NCBI RefSeq assembly: GCF_029937575.1
Contig: NZ_JAPYPS010000007.1
Location: 1 to 64,000, forward strand
Source: Nocardioides sp.
GTDB taxonomy: Bacteria; Actinomycetota; Actinomycetes; Propionibacteriales; Nocardioidaceae
DNA: 64,000 nucleotides
Direction: 5' to 3'
Shown piece by piece: positions 1 through 11,158 of this stretch; the first letter of the stretch is position 1, and each line of letters opens with the position of its first letter. A model generated the notes under the pieces. It had not been told where the DNA came from. It did no database searches and saw only the letters and a program-made list of their open reading frames with translations. The translations under genes were made by a program, and so were the position numbers.

Positions 1-244
1 CGGATGACATGCCCAGCGTGGCGGCGAGGTCGTAGACGTCGAACTCGGAGACCAGTGGACACCCGACCCCACCCAACAGGACACCGTTCTCGCCGAACGA
101 CTCCGGCGTCACGACACCGAGCTCGACGCGGTGCTCGACCGCCCAGGCCACCACGGCCTGCAACGACACGACCTCGGCCGCAGCGACTGCGTCCTGGGCG
201 TCGCGGACCGCGGCGATCGCGGTCGGGGTGGTGGTCTCGGGCAT
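1..244 (-). CDS. DUF222/HNH endonuclease-family protein, N-terminal fragment cut by window edge
   Basis: An ATG at 242-244 (complement) opens a frame that stays open to the left edge (about 80 residues), so the C-terminal HNH part lies outside the window. The visible start (MPETTTPTAIAAVRDAQ) is followed by AVVAWAVEHRV and then SEFDVYDLAATLGMS, the typical opening of actinobacterial DUF222 proteins, which usually end in an HNH nuclease domain. The family is multicopy in these genomes, and a full-length relative is at 29795-31066. Its biological role is not established. The family call is made from the N-terminus only. Confidence 0.75.
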   Translation of the reverse strand, partial: MPETTTPTAIAAVRDAQDAVAAAEVVSLQAVVAWAVEHRVELGVVTPESFGENGVLLGGVGCPLVSEFDVYDLAATLGMSS

Positions 245-253
245 GCCCCCATT

Positions 254-508
254 CTAGAACGAGCCACCGACAATCGCGAGACTGTTCGAACGATCTGTGG
301 AGACTCTTTCCGGCGCGAGGTATGCCACGGCCACCTGGACGTCGATGACGTCCTTGGCCGCCAGCCCGGGCACCGCCGTTGAGCCGATGTGGTCGATGCG
401 TTCGGCCACCTGGTCGAGCGACTCGCGCAGCAGGGCCTCCACCCTCGCGAACTCGGCCGGCCAGCTGTCGTCGTACGGCTGGATCACGATGGCGCGTGAG
501 CTGTCCAT
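254..508 (-). pseudogene. GrpB (UPF0157) family remnant, C-terminally truncated
   Basis: From the ATG at 508 the frame encodes 84 residues. The first 60 match the GrpB/UPF0157 nucleotidyltransferase-fold family: VIQPYDDSWPAEFARVEALL, then IDHIGSTAVPGLAAKDVIDV, the family's GST-V-PG-K-IDI signature. Family members are about 170-190 residues. Here similarity stops after VAVAYLAPERV, and 20 unrelated residues lead to a stop 10 nt before the start of the DUF222 gene. This looks like a gene whose 3' half was lost, possibly when the neighbouring DUF222 gene arrived. An in-frame ATG at 538 could extend the N-terminus by 10 residues. It is unlikely to be functional. Confidence 0.7.
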
Positions 509-667
509 GCTCCGGATTCTGGCAGGAGTCGAGTTCATCGCTGCGAAACAGAAGTCGCCTAGCCTGGAGGGGTCGCTCGAGTTCAACAGGACATCGCCCC
601 GCGCCCGTGGGTCGGAAACGGACACCTCCGAACGACGTACCCATCCGTTTCCCACGAGGAGTCCGCC

Positions 668-1753
668 ATGAGTCAGCTCGCCACCTCAGGCACCACCAGC
701 ACCTTCCAGGTCCCCGTCGTCGACATCTCGCCGTACGTCGTCGACAGTGCGCCGACCGAGCGGGCCGCCGTCGCTGTCGCGATCGACCGCGCGTGCCGCG
801 AGGTGGGATTCATCCAGGTCCTCGGCCACGGGATCGCCCCCGAGGTCGTCTTCGGGTTGGGGCAGGCGATGGACGCCTTCTTCGACCAGCCCGTGGACGA
901 CAAGCGCCGGTGGATCCGTCCGGCGGGGGAGAACCGCGGCTACACCGCCCCGAAGTCCGAGTCGCTGAGCCTGAGCCTCGGCGTCGAGTCGGCCACCCGG
1001 ATGAACGACTTCTTCGAGGCCTACAACGTGGGACGCGCCGCGAGCGACTACGCGGGCGTCGAGCTGATCGCCGAGCACTACGCCGAGAACACCTGGCCTG
1101 AGGTTCACGGCTTCGAAGAACACGTCTCGGCGTACTTCTCCGAGGCAGGACGGGTCGCCCGGACCCTGACCAGGATCTTCGGTGACGCGCTCGGGCTGCC
1201 GACGAGGTTCTTCGACGAGCTCGCCGACCACTCGATCGACGTGCCGCGGATGAACAACTACGCGCTGCCCGAGGGCACCGAGGTCGACCTGGACGGGGAC
1301 CTGACCGGCATGGGGGAGCACACCGACTTCGGGATCGTCACGGTGCTCTGGGCCGACCAGGTCAGGGGCCTGCAGGTGCTCGACCGCACCGGCGGGTGGC
1401 ACGACGTGACCCCGCTCGACGGTGCCCTCCTCGTGAACCTCGGCGACCTGACCGCACGGCTGACCAACGAGCGGTGGCTCTCGACCCTGCACCGGGTGAA
1501 GCCGCCGGTGGTCGACGGCACGATCCAGCGCCGCCGTTCGGCGGCGTTCTTCCACGACGGCAACGCCGACGCGCTCGTGGGGCCGCTCCCGACGTACGTC
1601 GACGACGACCACCCGGCCCTCTACGACGCGGTCACCGTCGACGAGCACGTGCGGGCCAAGCTGGCGGGCTCTCGGGCCGGGGTGCGCAACCTCGCCGCCG
1701 TGCGGGAGGCGGCACGGATCAGCGGCAGTCGGCCCCGTGGAGCTGCCGGCTGA
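668..1753 (+). CDS. isopenicillin N synthase-family 2-oxoglutarate/Fe(II) oxygenase
   Basis: This 361-residue protein has the usual length and order of the non-heme iron oxygenase family: an N-terminal DIOX_N region (VPVVDISPYV, REVGFIQVLGHGI) followed by the 2OG-FeII_Oxy double-stranded beta-helix. Iron ligands are visible as H218-T-D220 (GEHTDFG) and H275 (STLHRV). The RRRSAAFF stretch shortly after supplies the R-x-S pair that binds the 2-oxoglutarate carboxylate. An AGGAG sits 7 nt before the ATG. The protein is presumably cytoplasmic. The substrate cannot be inferred, because the neighbours do not form a recognisable pathway. Confidence 0.88.
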   Translation: MSQLATSGTTSTFQVPVVDISPYVVDSAPTERAAVAVAIDRACREVGFIQVLGHGIAPEVVFGLGQAMDAFFDQPVDDKRRWIRPAGENRGYTAPKSESLSLSLGVESATRMNDFFEAYNVGRAASDYAGVELIAEHYAENTWPEVHGFEEHVSAYFSEAGRVARTLTRIFGDALGLPTRFFDELADHSIDVPRMNNYALPEGTEVDLDGDLTGMGEHTDFGIVTVLWADQVRGLQVLDRTGGWHDVTPLDGALLVNLGDLTARLTNERWLSTLHRVKPPVVDGTIQRRRSAAFFHDGNADALVGPLPTYVDDDHPALYDAVTVDEHVRAKLAGSRAGVRNLAAVREAARISGSRPRGAAG

Positions 1754-1768
1754 CGTAGGCTCCGACCC

Positions 1769-2338
1769 GTGAAGAGGATCCTCGCGCTCGCCCTGGTGGC
1801 CGCCCTGCTGGTCACCGTCCGCATCGCTCCCGAGGCGGAGGCGGCGGGCACGAAGGCCACGCTGGACACGGCGTACGTCTGCGACTTCGGGCAGGGCTCG
1901 GGAGTCGTCGACGTGAGGGTGAGGGCGAGGCTGCCGAAGAAGGCCGCCGCGGGCAGCACCGTGGCCGAGCGACGGATCAAGGTGTCGCTCGTCCTGCCCG
2001 CGGACACCGTGGCGACGCTGCGGCAGTTCGGCGTGGAGTCGGTGGAGGGCCGCGCCGACCGCGCCAAGCTGCGCGTGGGCCCCACCCGCGCGGCGGTGCG
2101 CAAGCTGCGGGTCCCGCGCACCGAGATCCCGCCCTCCGGGTCGCTCACCCTGCGCGGCACGGGCAGGGTCTCGTCGTTCGAGGCGCCGGCCGCCGGACGG
2201 TACGCCGTGCGCGTGCCGAAGCGGCTGGCCGTCGAGCTCACCGCCTACGGGGACGGCTCCTCCTTCGAGCAGGGCCTGGCGTGCGCGGTGGCGCCCGGGG
2301 CTCCGAGCAGGCTGGGGACGCTGCGGGTGAAGGCCTGA
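1769..2338 (+). CDS. secreted DUF6801-like protein
   Basis: A 189-residue protein with an N-terminal signal peptide (MKRILALALVAALLVTVRIA, cleavage probably near EAEA-AG). The mature part begins TLDTAYVCDF and is beta-rich, with several lysine/arginine-containing strands and two cysteines that could form a disulfide. The pattern resembles DUF6801-type secreted domains of actinobacteria. The GTG start is preceded by TAGGCT at 1756-1761 with a 7-nt gap, so the transcript is probably leaderless. The function is unknown. Confidence 0.7.
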   Translation: MKRILALALVAALLVTVRIAPEAEAAGTKATLDTAYVCDFGQGSGVVDVRVRARLPKKAAAGSTVAERRIKVSLVLPADTVATLRQFGVESVEGRADRAKLRVGPTRAAVRKLRVPRTEIPPSGSLTLRGTGRVSSFEAPAAGRYAVRVPKRLAVELTAYGDGSSFEQGLACAVAPGAPSRLGTLRVKA

Positions 2339-2366
2339 CCCCACCCTGGCCGTACGCTGGGACCAC

Positions 2367-3533
2367 ATGAACGAGCAGGTGCACTACCTCGACCACGCCG
2401 CCACCACACCCATGGTGCCCGCGGCGATCGAGGCGATGACCGAGCACCTGCGAGACGTCGGCAACGCCAGCTCGCTGCACGCCTCGGGGCGGCGCGCCCG
2501 GCGCGTGGTCGAGGAGTCGCGCGAGACGATCGCCCAGGCCCTCAACTGCCGCCCCGGCGAGGTCGTATTCACCTCCGGTGGCACCGAGTCCGACAACCTC
2601 GCCCTCAAGGGCATCCACTGGTCGCGGACGGCCGTGCTCGGGGGGACGCCGAGACTGGTCTCGAGCGCGATCGAGCACCACGCGGTGCTGGATCCGCTTC
2701 GCTGGCTCCAGGACTGTGACGAGGCGGAGGTCCGCCTCCTCGGCGTCGACACCGCGGGCCGGATCGACCTCGACGAGCTGCGGGCGCTGACCTCCGACGC
2801 GCCGACGTCGCTGATCTCGGTGATGTGGGCCAACAACGAGGTCGGCACGCTGCAGCCGATCGAGGAGGTCGTCGCCATCGCCTCCCAGCACGGCATCCCC
2901 GTGCACACCGACGCCGTGCAGGCGCTCGGTGCCGTGCCGCTCGACTTCGCCGCCTCGGGCGTGGACGCGATGACCGTCACCGGCCACAAGGTCGGCGGCC
3001 CGTACGGCGTCGGGGCGCTCGTCGTACGGCGTGAGCTCGGCGTCACGCCGCTGTCGCACGGCGGTGGGCAGGAGCGCGACATCCGCAGCGGCACCCTCGA
3101 CGCCCCGGCGATCGCCGGCTTCGCGGCCGCCGTCGAGCTGGCGGTCAAGCAGCAGGCCGAGCACGCCACCCGTCTCACCGAGCTGCGCGACGACCTCGTC
3201 CGACGCGTGGTCGCCGAGGTCCCCGACGCGCACCTGCACGGGGACCCCGACCGCCGGCTGCCCGGCAACGCCCACCTCGGCTTCCCCGGCTGCGAGGGCG
3301 ACTCGCTGTTGATGCTCCTCGACGCACGCGGCATCGAGTGCTCCACGGGATCCGCCTGCTCGGCGGGGGTGGCCCAGCCGTCCCACGTGCTGCTGGCGAT
3401 GGGTTGCTCGGAGGAGTCCGCGCGGCACTCGCTCCGGTTCTCGCTCGGACACACCTCCACCCAGGTCGACGTCGACGCTGTCGTCGCGGCGATCGGCCCG
3501 GTCGTGGAGCGGGCCAGGGCGGCCCGACGGTGA
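2367..3533 (+). CDS. cysteine desulfurase (NifS/IscS class)
   Basis: A 388-residue class V aminotransferase-fold enzyme that takes sulfur from cysteine as a protein persulfide. It starts with YLDHAATTP. K208 (TGHKVGG) is the PLP Schiff-base lysine, and C331 (STGSACSAG) is the persulfide-carrying cysteine in a mobile loop, which marks the IscS/NifS class. It lies 27 nt upstream of mnmA, so the likely job is sulfur supply for tRNA 2-thiouridine, with possible supply to Fe-S clusters as well. TACGCT at 2353-2358, 8 nt before the ATG, suggests a leaderless mRNA. Confidence 0.93.
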   Translation: MNEQVHYLDHAATTPMVPAAIEAMTEHLRDVGNASSLHASGRRARRVVEESRETIAQALNCRPGEVVFTSGGTESDNLALKGIHWSRTAVLGGTPRLVSSAIEHHAVLDPLRWLQDCDEAEVRLLGVDTAGRIDLDELRALTSDAPTSLISVMWANNEVGTLQPIEEVVAIASQHGIPVHTDAVQALGAVPLDFAASGVDAMTVTGHKVGGPYGVGALVVRRELGVTPLSHGGGQERDIRSGTLDAPAIAGFAAAVELAVKQQAEHATRLTELRDDLVRRVVAEVPDAHLHGDPDRRLPGNAHLGFPGCEGDSLLMLLDARGIECSTGSACSAGVAQPSHVLLAMGCSEESARHSLRFSLGHTSTQVDVDAVVAAIGPVVERARAARR

Positions 3534-3560
3534 CCCAGTGGTGATCTGGTGGTGATCTGA

Positions 3561-4685
3561 GTGAAGGTCCTCGCCGCCATGTCCGGTGGGGTCGACTCCG
3601 CCGTGGCCGCCGCGCGCGCCGCGGAGGCCGGCCACGACGTCACGGGCATCCACCTCGCGCTGTCGCGCAACCCCCAGTCCTACCGGTCGGGCGCACGCGG
3701 CTGCTGCACGATCGAGGACAGCAACGACGCCCGCCGTGCCGCCGACGTGATCGGCATCCCCTTCTACGTCTGGGACCTCTCGGCGGAGTTCCACGAGGAC
3801 GTGGTCGAGGACTTCATGGACGAGTACGCCGCCGGGCGCACCCCCAACCCGTGCCTGCGCTGCAACGAGAAGATCAAGTTCGCCGCGGTGCTCGAGAAGG
3901 GCCTGGCCCTGGGCTTCGACGCTGTCGCGACCGGGCACTACGCGCAGCTGCGTCGCGGACCGGAGGCCGAGGGCGGACTGATCGAGATGCACCGCGCGAT
4001 CGACGACGGGAAGGACCAGTCCTACGTGCTCGGCGTGCTCGACCAGCGTCAGCTGGCACACTCCCTCTTCCCGCTCGGCGACTCCACGAAGCCCGCCGTG
4101 CGGCTCGAGGCCGAGCGGCGCGGACTGCTCGTGGCCGACAAGCCCGACAGCCACGACATCTGCTTCGTCGCCGACGGCGACAACGCCGGCTGGCTCAAGG
4201 AGAAGCTCGGCGACCGCGCCCCCAACGAGGGCGGCGACATCGTCGACGACGACTCCGGCGAGGTCCTCGGTCGCCACGAGGGCACCTACGGCTACACCAT
4301 CGGCCAGCGCAAGGGTCTGCGGATCGGGCGCCCCGCGCCCGACGGCAAGCCGCGCTTCGTGCTCGACATCGAACCGGTCTCCGGCACCGTGACGGTCGGC
4401 CCGCGTGAGCGGCTCGCGGTCCACTCGCTGCGTGGCATCCGTCCGCGTTGGTGCGGCGCCGTGCCCGAGCGGCTCTCCGGCCCCGACGTCACGGTGCAGC
4501 TGCGCGCCCACGGCGAGGAGCTCCCCGCGACGGTGAGCGTCGCCGGCGACGAGGTGGCCGTCGAGCTGCACGAGCCGGCGTACGGCATCGCCCCGGGGCA
4601 GGCCGTCGTGGTGTACGACGGCACCCGGGTCGTCGGGTCAGCCACGATCTCGGCGACCGACCGAGTGCCGGCAGGTCGGGCGTGA
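3561..4685 (+). CDS. mnmA: tRNA-specific 2-thiouridylase MnmA
   Basis: A 374-residue enzyme that thiolates U34 of tRNAs for Lys, Glu and Gln. The N-terminal PP-loop is [14 protein letters not shown]98 (NPCLRCN) and C201 (SHDICFV) are the catalytic and persulfide cysteines. The central TIGQRKGL motif and the C-terminal beta-barrel follow as in the family. The GTG start is chosen because the PP-loop must begin within the first residues. It forms an operon with the desulfurase upstream and the MetE-like gene 8 nt downstream, an order that recurs in actinobacteria. Confidence 0.96.
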   Translation: MKVLAAMSGGVDSAVAAARAAEAGHDVTGIHLALSRNPQSYRSGARGCCTIEDSNDARRAADVIGIPFYVWDLSAEFHEDVVEDFMDEYAAGRTPNPCLRCNEKIKFAAVLEKGLALGFDAVATGHYAQLRRGPEAEGGLIEMHRAIDDGKDQSYVLGVLDQRQLAHSLFPLGDSTKPAVRLEAERRGLLVADKPDSHDICFVADGDNAGWLKEKLGDRAPNEGGDIVDDDSGEVLGRHEGTYGYTIGQRKGLRIGRPAPDGKPRFVLDIEPVSGTVTVGPRERLAVHSLRGIRPRWCGAVPERLSGPDVTVQLRAHGEELPATVSVAGDEVAVELHEPAYGIAPGQAVVVYDGTRVVGSATISATDRVPAGRA

Positions 4686-4692
4686 TGAGTCG

Positions 4693-5709
4693 ATGACGAT
4701 CGCGACCGGCATCGGGTCGATGCCGGGCGACGACCTCGCCTCAGCCCTCCAGGTCGTCCTGGACGAGCTGGCCGGAGACCGCGGCGAGCACGGCTTGCCG
4801 TTCCTGCCCGAGCTCCCGGCGCGCGGGGTCACCTCGGGGATGATCGGACGCACGCTCTCACTGGTCGACGGCATCGGCGTCGACCTGCAGCCCGCCGGCT
4901 GGCGACTGACCGACAGCAACGGCGTCGACCACCGGCGCGCCCGCAGCCGCCTCGACCAGGACCTCGACGTGCTCGAGGAGCACACCCAGGGCTACGACGG
5001 CGCCTTCAAGGTGCAGGTCGTCGGTCCGTGGACGTTGGCGGCGATGGTCGAGAAGCCCCGTGGCGACAAGGTCCTCAGCGACCACGGTGCCCGCCGCGAC
5101 CTGGCCCAGGCGCTCGCCGAGTCGGTGCGCGGCCACGTGCGCGACGTACGGCGTCGCCTCGACGACCGGGGGCCAGTGGGGGAGGCCTCGCGGCTCGTCG
5201 TCCAGGTCGACGAGCCGGCGCTCGCTGCCGTGATGGGCGGCGGCGTGCCGACCGCGTCCGGCTTCGGACGCCACCGCACGTTGCATCCGCCCGAAGCCTC
5301 CGAGCAGCTCGGCTGGGTGCTCGCGGCGATCGCCGAGGAGGGCGCCGAGCCCTGGGTGCACGCCTGCGCCCCCGAGACCCCCCTCGAGCTCGTGCGGGGC
5401 GCCGGAGCCCGCGGTCTGCTCGTCGACGTCGCGACGCTCGACGGCGCCGGCCACGAGGCGCTCGGGAGCGCCCTGGAGGCCGGCGACCGGGTCGTGCTCG
5501 GCGTCGTCCCGCCCCTCGACGACCCGGGCCTGACCGACACCGCCGTGGTGGAGCGTCTGCGCCGCTGGCTCGACATGCTCGGGATCGATCCCGAGGAGGC
5601 AGCGCCCGCGCTCGGCGTCTCCCCGGCATGTGGGCAGGCCGGAGCCTCGGGCGAGTGGGCCCGGCGCGCGCTGAAGATCTCCCGCTCGGCCGCCGCCAAC
5701 CTCGGCTGA
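4693..5709 (+). CDS. MetE-like (cobalamin-independent) methionine synthase family protein
   Basis: A 338-residue protein related to the C-terminal catalytic half of MetE. It has TGIGSMPGDDL at the N-terminus, FKVQVVGPWTLAA, QVDEPALAAVMGG and a late PACGQAG cysteine region, which correspond to the zinc/homocysteine site and barrel strands of that family. It is half the length of classical MetE, as is usual for the actinobacterial copy found next to mnmA and ligA. It is probably a methyltransferase acting on homocysteine or a related thiol, but the methyl donor cannot be inferred. It starts 8 nt after mnmA and ends at a bidirectional terminator. Confidence 0.82.
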   Translation: MTIATGIGSMPGDDLASALQVVLDELAGDRGEHGLPFLPELPARGVTSGMIGRTLSLVDGIGVDLQPAGWRLTDSNGVDHRRARSRLDQDLDVLEEHTQGYDGAFKVQVVGPWTLAAMVEKPRGDKVLSDHGARRDLAQALAESVRGHVRDVRRRLDDRGPVGEASRLVVQVDEPALAAVMGGGVPTASGFGRHRTLHPPEASEQLGWVLAAIAEEGAEPWVHACAPETPLELVRGAGARGLLVDVATLDGAGHEALGSALEAGDRVVLGVVPPLDDPGLTDTAVVERLRRWLDMLGIDPEEAAPALGVSPACGQAGASGEWARRALKISRSAAANLG

Positions 5710-5742
5710 CACGCGGCCCGGCGCACGGATTCGCGCGCACGA

Positions 5743-5772
5743 AGGCCCGGCCACCTCGCGGTGACCGGGCCT
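5743..5772. terminator. bidirectional hairpin terminator
   Basis: AGGCCCGGCCACC at 5743-5755 pairs with GGTGACCGGGCCT at 5760-5772 (12 of 13 pairs) around a 4-nt TCGC loop. It lies between the convergent MetE-like gene and the MFS gene. There is no strong U-tract, which is common for actinobacterial terminators. Confidence 0.75.
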
Positions 5773-5797
5773 CGTCGTACGTCGTGCGGGTCGAGCG

Positions 5798-7405
5798 TCA
5801 GCCGACGTGGACCGGCAGACCCTCGGGTCCGTCGGTGGCCAGCTCCTGGTGCTTGACGTTGAGGAACGCCCAGATCGCCAGGGAGCCGATCAGGATCAGC
5901 ACCGCACCGACCAGGAACGCCGCCGAGGCGCCCTCGGTGAACGAGCCGATGTAGGCCAGCCGGCCCGCCTCGGCGGGGGACTTGCCCTGTGCCACGAGGT
6001 CCTGGAACAGGTCAGTCTTGGTGTTGCTCGCGTAGTGCAGCGAGACGGTGCCGAGGATGGCGAGGCCGAGCGCGCCGCCGACCTGCTGCATCGTGTTGAG
6101 CACGCCGGAGCCGATGCCGGAGTCCTCCGAGCGCAGGTGGTGCACGGCGGTCAGGGTCAGCGGCACGAACACCATGCCCATGCCGACCGACATCAAGATG
6201 ATGAACGGGAAGATCGACGACCAGTAGTTGACGCCGGCGCCCAGGAAGCTGTCGGGACCGACCGCCAACAGGTCAGCGGTGCCGGTCGGGACCGACAGGC
6301 GGGAGAACCCGTACAGGGCGACGGCGGCCATCAGGGTGCCGACCCCCGCGATGTAGCGCGCGTCGATCCGGTTGACCAGGTTGGACGAGATGCCCGCCCC
6401 GATCACGATGCCCACGGAGAACGGCAGGAACGCGAACCCGGTGTGCAGCGGGCTGTAGCCGACGACCAGCTGGATGAAGAGGCTGAGGAAGTAGAACATC
6501 GCGAACATCGCGGCGGGCACGAGCGCCATCACCAGGAAGCTGGTGGCGCGGGTGCGGTTGGCGAACACCCGGACCGGCAGGAGGGGGTGCGCCACGCGGG
6601 ACTCGATGACGGCGAAGACGGCGAGCAGTGCGACACCGGCGGCCAGCGAGGCGATCGTCCACGTGTCGCCCCACCCGTGGGCTTCCTCGCCGGCGCGGCT
6701 GAAGCCGTAGACCAGGCCGAGCAGGCCGAACGTGCCCGTGATCGCACCGGGGATGTCGAGCTGACCGGGGTGCGACTCGGACTCGTTGAGGAAGCGGGGA
6801 GCCAGGAAGGCTGCGACGAGACCGATCGGGACGTTGATCAGGAAGGTGTAGCGCCAGCCCTCGAGACCGAGGATCGGGTCGAGGCCGGTGAGCCAGCCAC
6901 CGAGGATCAGGCCGACAGCCGCGCCGGCGCCGGACATGGCGGCGTACACCGCGAAGGCGCGGTTGCGGGCCGGACCGGCGGGGAACGTCGTGGTGATCAG
7001 CGCCAGGGCGGCGGGCGAGGCGAGGGCGGCGCCGAGGCCCTGCAGACCGCGCGAGGCGAGAAGCAGCCCCTCGTTGCCCGCGACACCGCCCAGGAGCGAG
7101 GCGACAGCGAAGATGGACAGGCCGATCATGAAGACGCGGCGACGGCCGTAGAGGTCGCCGAGCCGGCCGCCGAGGAGCAGCAGCCCGCCGAAGGCGAGGG
7201 CGTAGCCGGTGACGATCCACGTCAGGTTGGCGTCGTTGATGTTGAGGTCCGCGCCGATGAAGGGCAGGGCGATGTTGGCGATGGAGGCGTCGAGCACCAC
7301 CATCAGCTGGGCCATCGAGATGAGCACGAGCGCCCAGGCGAGATTCAGCTCGCGCGGGGGGTTCGCGTCCGGGGCAGGTGCCTCGGCTCGGGTCAGGTCG
7401 GTCAT
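5798..7405 (-). CDS. MFS drug efflux transporter, DHA2 (14-TM) family
   Basis: A 535-residue polytopic membrane protein with a cytoplasmic N-terminus. The first helices contain LVLISMAQLMVVLDASIANI with the acidic residue characteristic of DHA2 proton antiporters. Motif A follows as GGRLGDLYGRRRVF, and a motif-C-like ASPAALALITTTFP and GAAVGLILGGWL are present. About 14 membrane segments are visible, as in EmrB/QacA. Its start codon overlaps the end of a TetR gene by 4 nt, so the two are co-transcribed and the pump is probably induced by the regulator's ligand. The substrate is unknown. Confidence 0.92.
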   Translation of the reverse strand: MTDLTRAEAPAPDANPPRELNLAWALVLISMAQLMVVLDASIANIALPFIGADLNINDANLTWIVTGYALAFGGLLLLGGRLGDLYGRRRVFMIGLSIFAVASLLGGVAGNEGLLLASRGLQGLGAALASPAALALITTTFPAGPARNRAFAVYAAMSGAGAAVGLILGGWLTGLDPILGLEGWRYTFLINVPIGLVAAFLAPRFLNESESHPGQLDIPGAITGTFGLLGLVYGFSRAGEEAHGWGDTWTIASLAAGVALLAVFAVIESRVAHPLLPVRVFANRTRATSFLVMALVPAAMFAMFYFLSLFIQLVVGYSPLHTGFAFLPFSVGIVIGAGISSNLVNRIDARYIAGVGTLMAAVALYGFSRLSVPTGTADLLAVGPDSFLGAGVNYWSSIFPFIILMSVGMGMVFVPLTLTAVHHLRSEDSGIGSGVLNTMQQVGGALGLAILGTVSLHYASNTKTDLFQDLVAQGKSPAEAGRLAYIGSFTEGASAAFLVGAVLILIGSLAIWAFLNVKHQELATDGPEGLPVHVG

Positions 7406-8073
7406 GGGTTGTCCTTCGAGTTCGTGGCTGGCGTGGCGGAGTGGTCGGGGTTGCTGGCTGGAGTGGGCTGCCCGACAGCGACGGCGGGCAGGATGATCTG
7501 GTCGACGACTTCGGTGATGAAGCCGCTGTCGGGGCTCTCGCCGAGCATGAAGATCCGGTGCAGGACGATGCCCGGGAGTGCCGGGGCGATCAGGTCGAGA
7601 TCGAGGTCGGCACGGATCTCCCCACGCGTCCGAGCCCGGTGGAAGATCTCCTCGGCCATGGCGGCCTTGGGCCCGATGAAGTCGCGGCGGAACACTGTGG
7701 CGAAGTCCTCGTCGCGGGCGATCGCGGTGATCACGCTGCCCAAGATGGCGATCTGCCGCTGGTCGGTGAGTCCACCCATCCCGCAGAAGGCCCCCAGCAG
7801 GTCCTCGCGCAGGCTGCCGGTGTCCGGCAGGGCGTGCGGCTCCTTCTGGGAGAGGAGCGCGTCGATGACCAGCACGGCCTTGCCGGTCCAGCGGCGGTAG
7901 AGCGTCGCCTTGGAGGCGTGGGCCGCTGAGGCGACCGCGTCCATCGTGAGCCGGTCGTAGCCGACATCGACCAGGACGTCGAGGGTGGCGTCGAGGATCT
8001 CCTGCTCGCGCTCACCCTCGACACGAGGACGGGTGCCGCCCTCGGCGCCGGGCGGGGGTGGTGCTGGGGTCAT
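7402..8073 (-). CDS. TetR-family regulator of the adjacent MFS pump
   Basis: A 223-residue protein. The N-terminal HTH reads EILDATLDVLVDVGYDRL-TMDAVASAAHASKATLYRRW, typical of TetR/AcrR regulators. The C-terminal half (residues 85-200) is the helical ligand-binding domain of the TetR_C-like type. It overlaps the transporter start by 4 nt (ATGA). A long inverted repeat upstream at 8097-8146 is the obvious candidate for its own operator, which implies autorepression of the pair. Confidence 0.9.
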   Translation of the reverse strand: MTPAPPPPGAEGGTRPRVEGEREQEILDATLDVLVDVGYDRLTMDAVASAAHASKATLYRRWTGKAVLVIDALLSQKEPHALPDTGSLREDLLGAFCGMGGLTDQRQIAILGSVITAIARDEDFATVFRRDFIGPKAAMAEEIFHRARTRGEIRADLDLDLIAPALPGIVLHRIFMLGESPDSGFITEVVDQIILPAVAVGQPTPASNPDHSATPATNSKDNP

Positions 8074-8096
8074 GGCGGTGTGGCCTTCGTCACTGG

Positions 8097-8146
8097 ATGA
8101 AACGGAACGGTTTCGTACCTTGCAAGAGGGTACGGTTCCGTTTCAT
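8097..8146. promoter_or_regulatory. inverted repeat, probable TetR operator
   Basis: ATGAAACGGAAC at 8097-8108 is repeated exactly inverted as GTTCCGTTTCAT at 8135-8146. The left half also contains GAAAC-GTTTC dyads, and GTACC/GGTAC pairs lie inside. It sits 24 nt upstream of the TetR start, so binding would block transcription of the tetR-MFS operon. Its role is inferred from position and symmetry. Confidence 0.6.
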
Positions 8147-8208
8147 TCCCGGCGACGGGAAAAAGACGCAGAAGTTCTTCGCGAGCGCGTTCAGGCGTGC
8201 TCAGATCC

Positions 8209-8269
8209 CACAATTGTGCCGTTATGACATGTCGGCGGCGCCGAACCGTGCCACAACTCCACAATTGTG
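8209..8269. repeat. two copies of a palindrome-centred element
   Basis: The 10-bp palindrome CACAATTGTG occurs at 8209-8218 and again at 8260-8269, 51 bp apart. The flanks are also alike (CACAATTGTGCCGTTATGACA versus CACAATTGTGGCGTTCGTGCA), so this is an imperfect direct repeat of about 21 bp. It lies in the gap between the hydrolase stop and the TetR start, and the second copy ends 13 nt from the hydrolase stop. It could be a pair of operator sites. No binding protein is evident. Confidence 0.5.
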
Positions 8270-8282
8270 GCGTTCGTGCAGG

Positions 8283-11154
<2,872 letters not shown>

Positions 11155-11158
11155 CCGC

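Noticed and set aside
686..2368. 560-codon open frame on the minus strand
   Set aside because: It is antisense to the oxygenase and secreted-protein genes, has no domain, and results from the high GC content, which leaves several frames open.
2238..4571. 777-codon open frame on the minus strand
   Set aside because: It is antisense to the desulfurase and mnmA, which have clear catalytic motifs. Its own translation is low-complexity (G/D/V/R-rich).
5807..7900. 697-codon plus-strand open frame
   Set aside because: It is antisense to the DHA2 transporter and TetR genes and has no recognisable domain.
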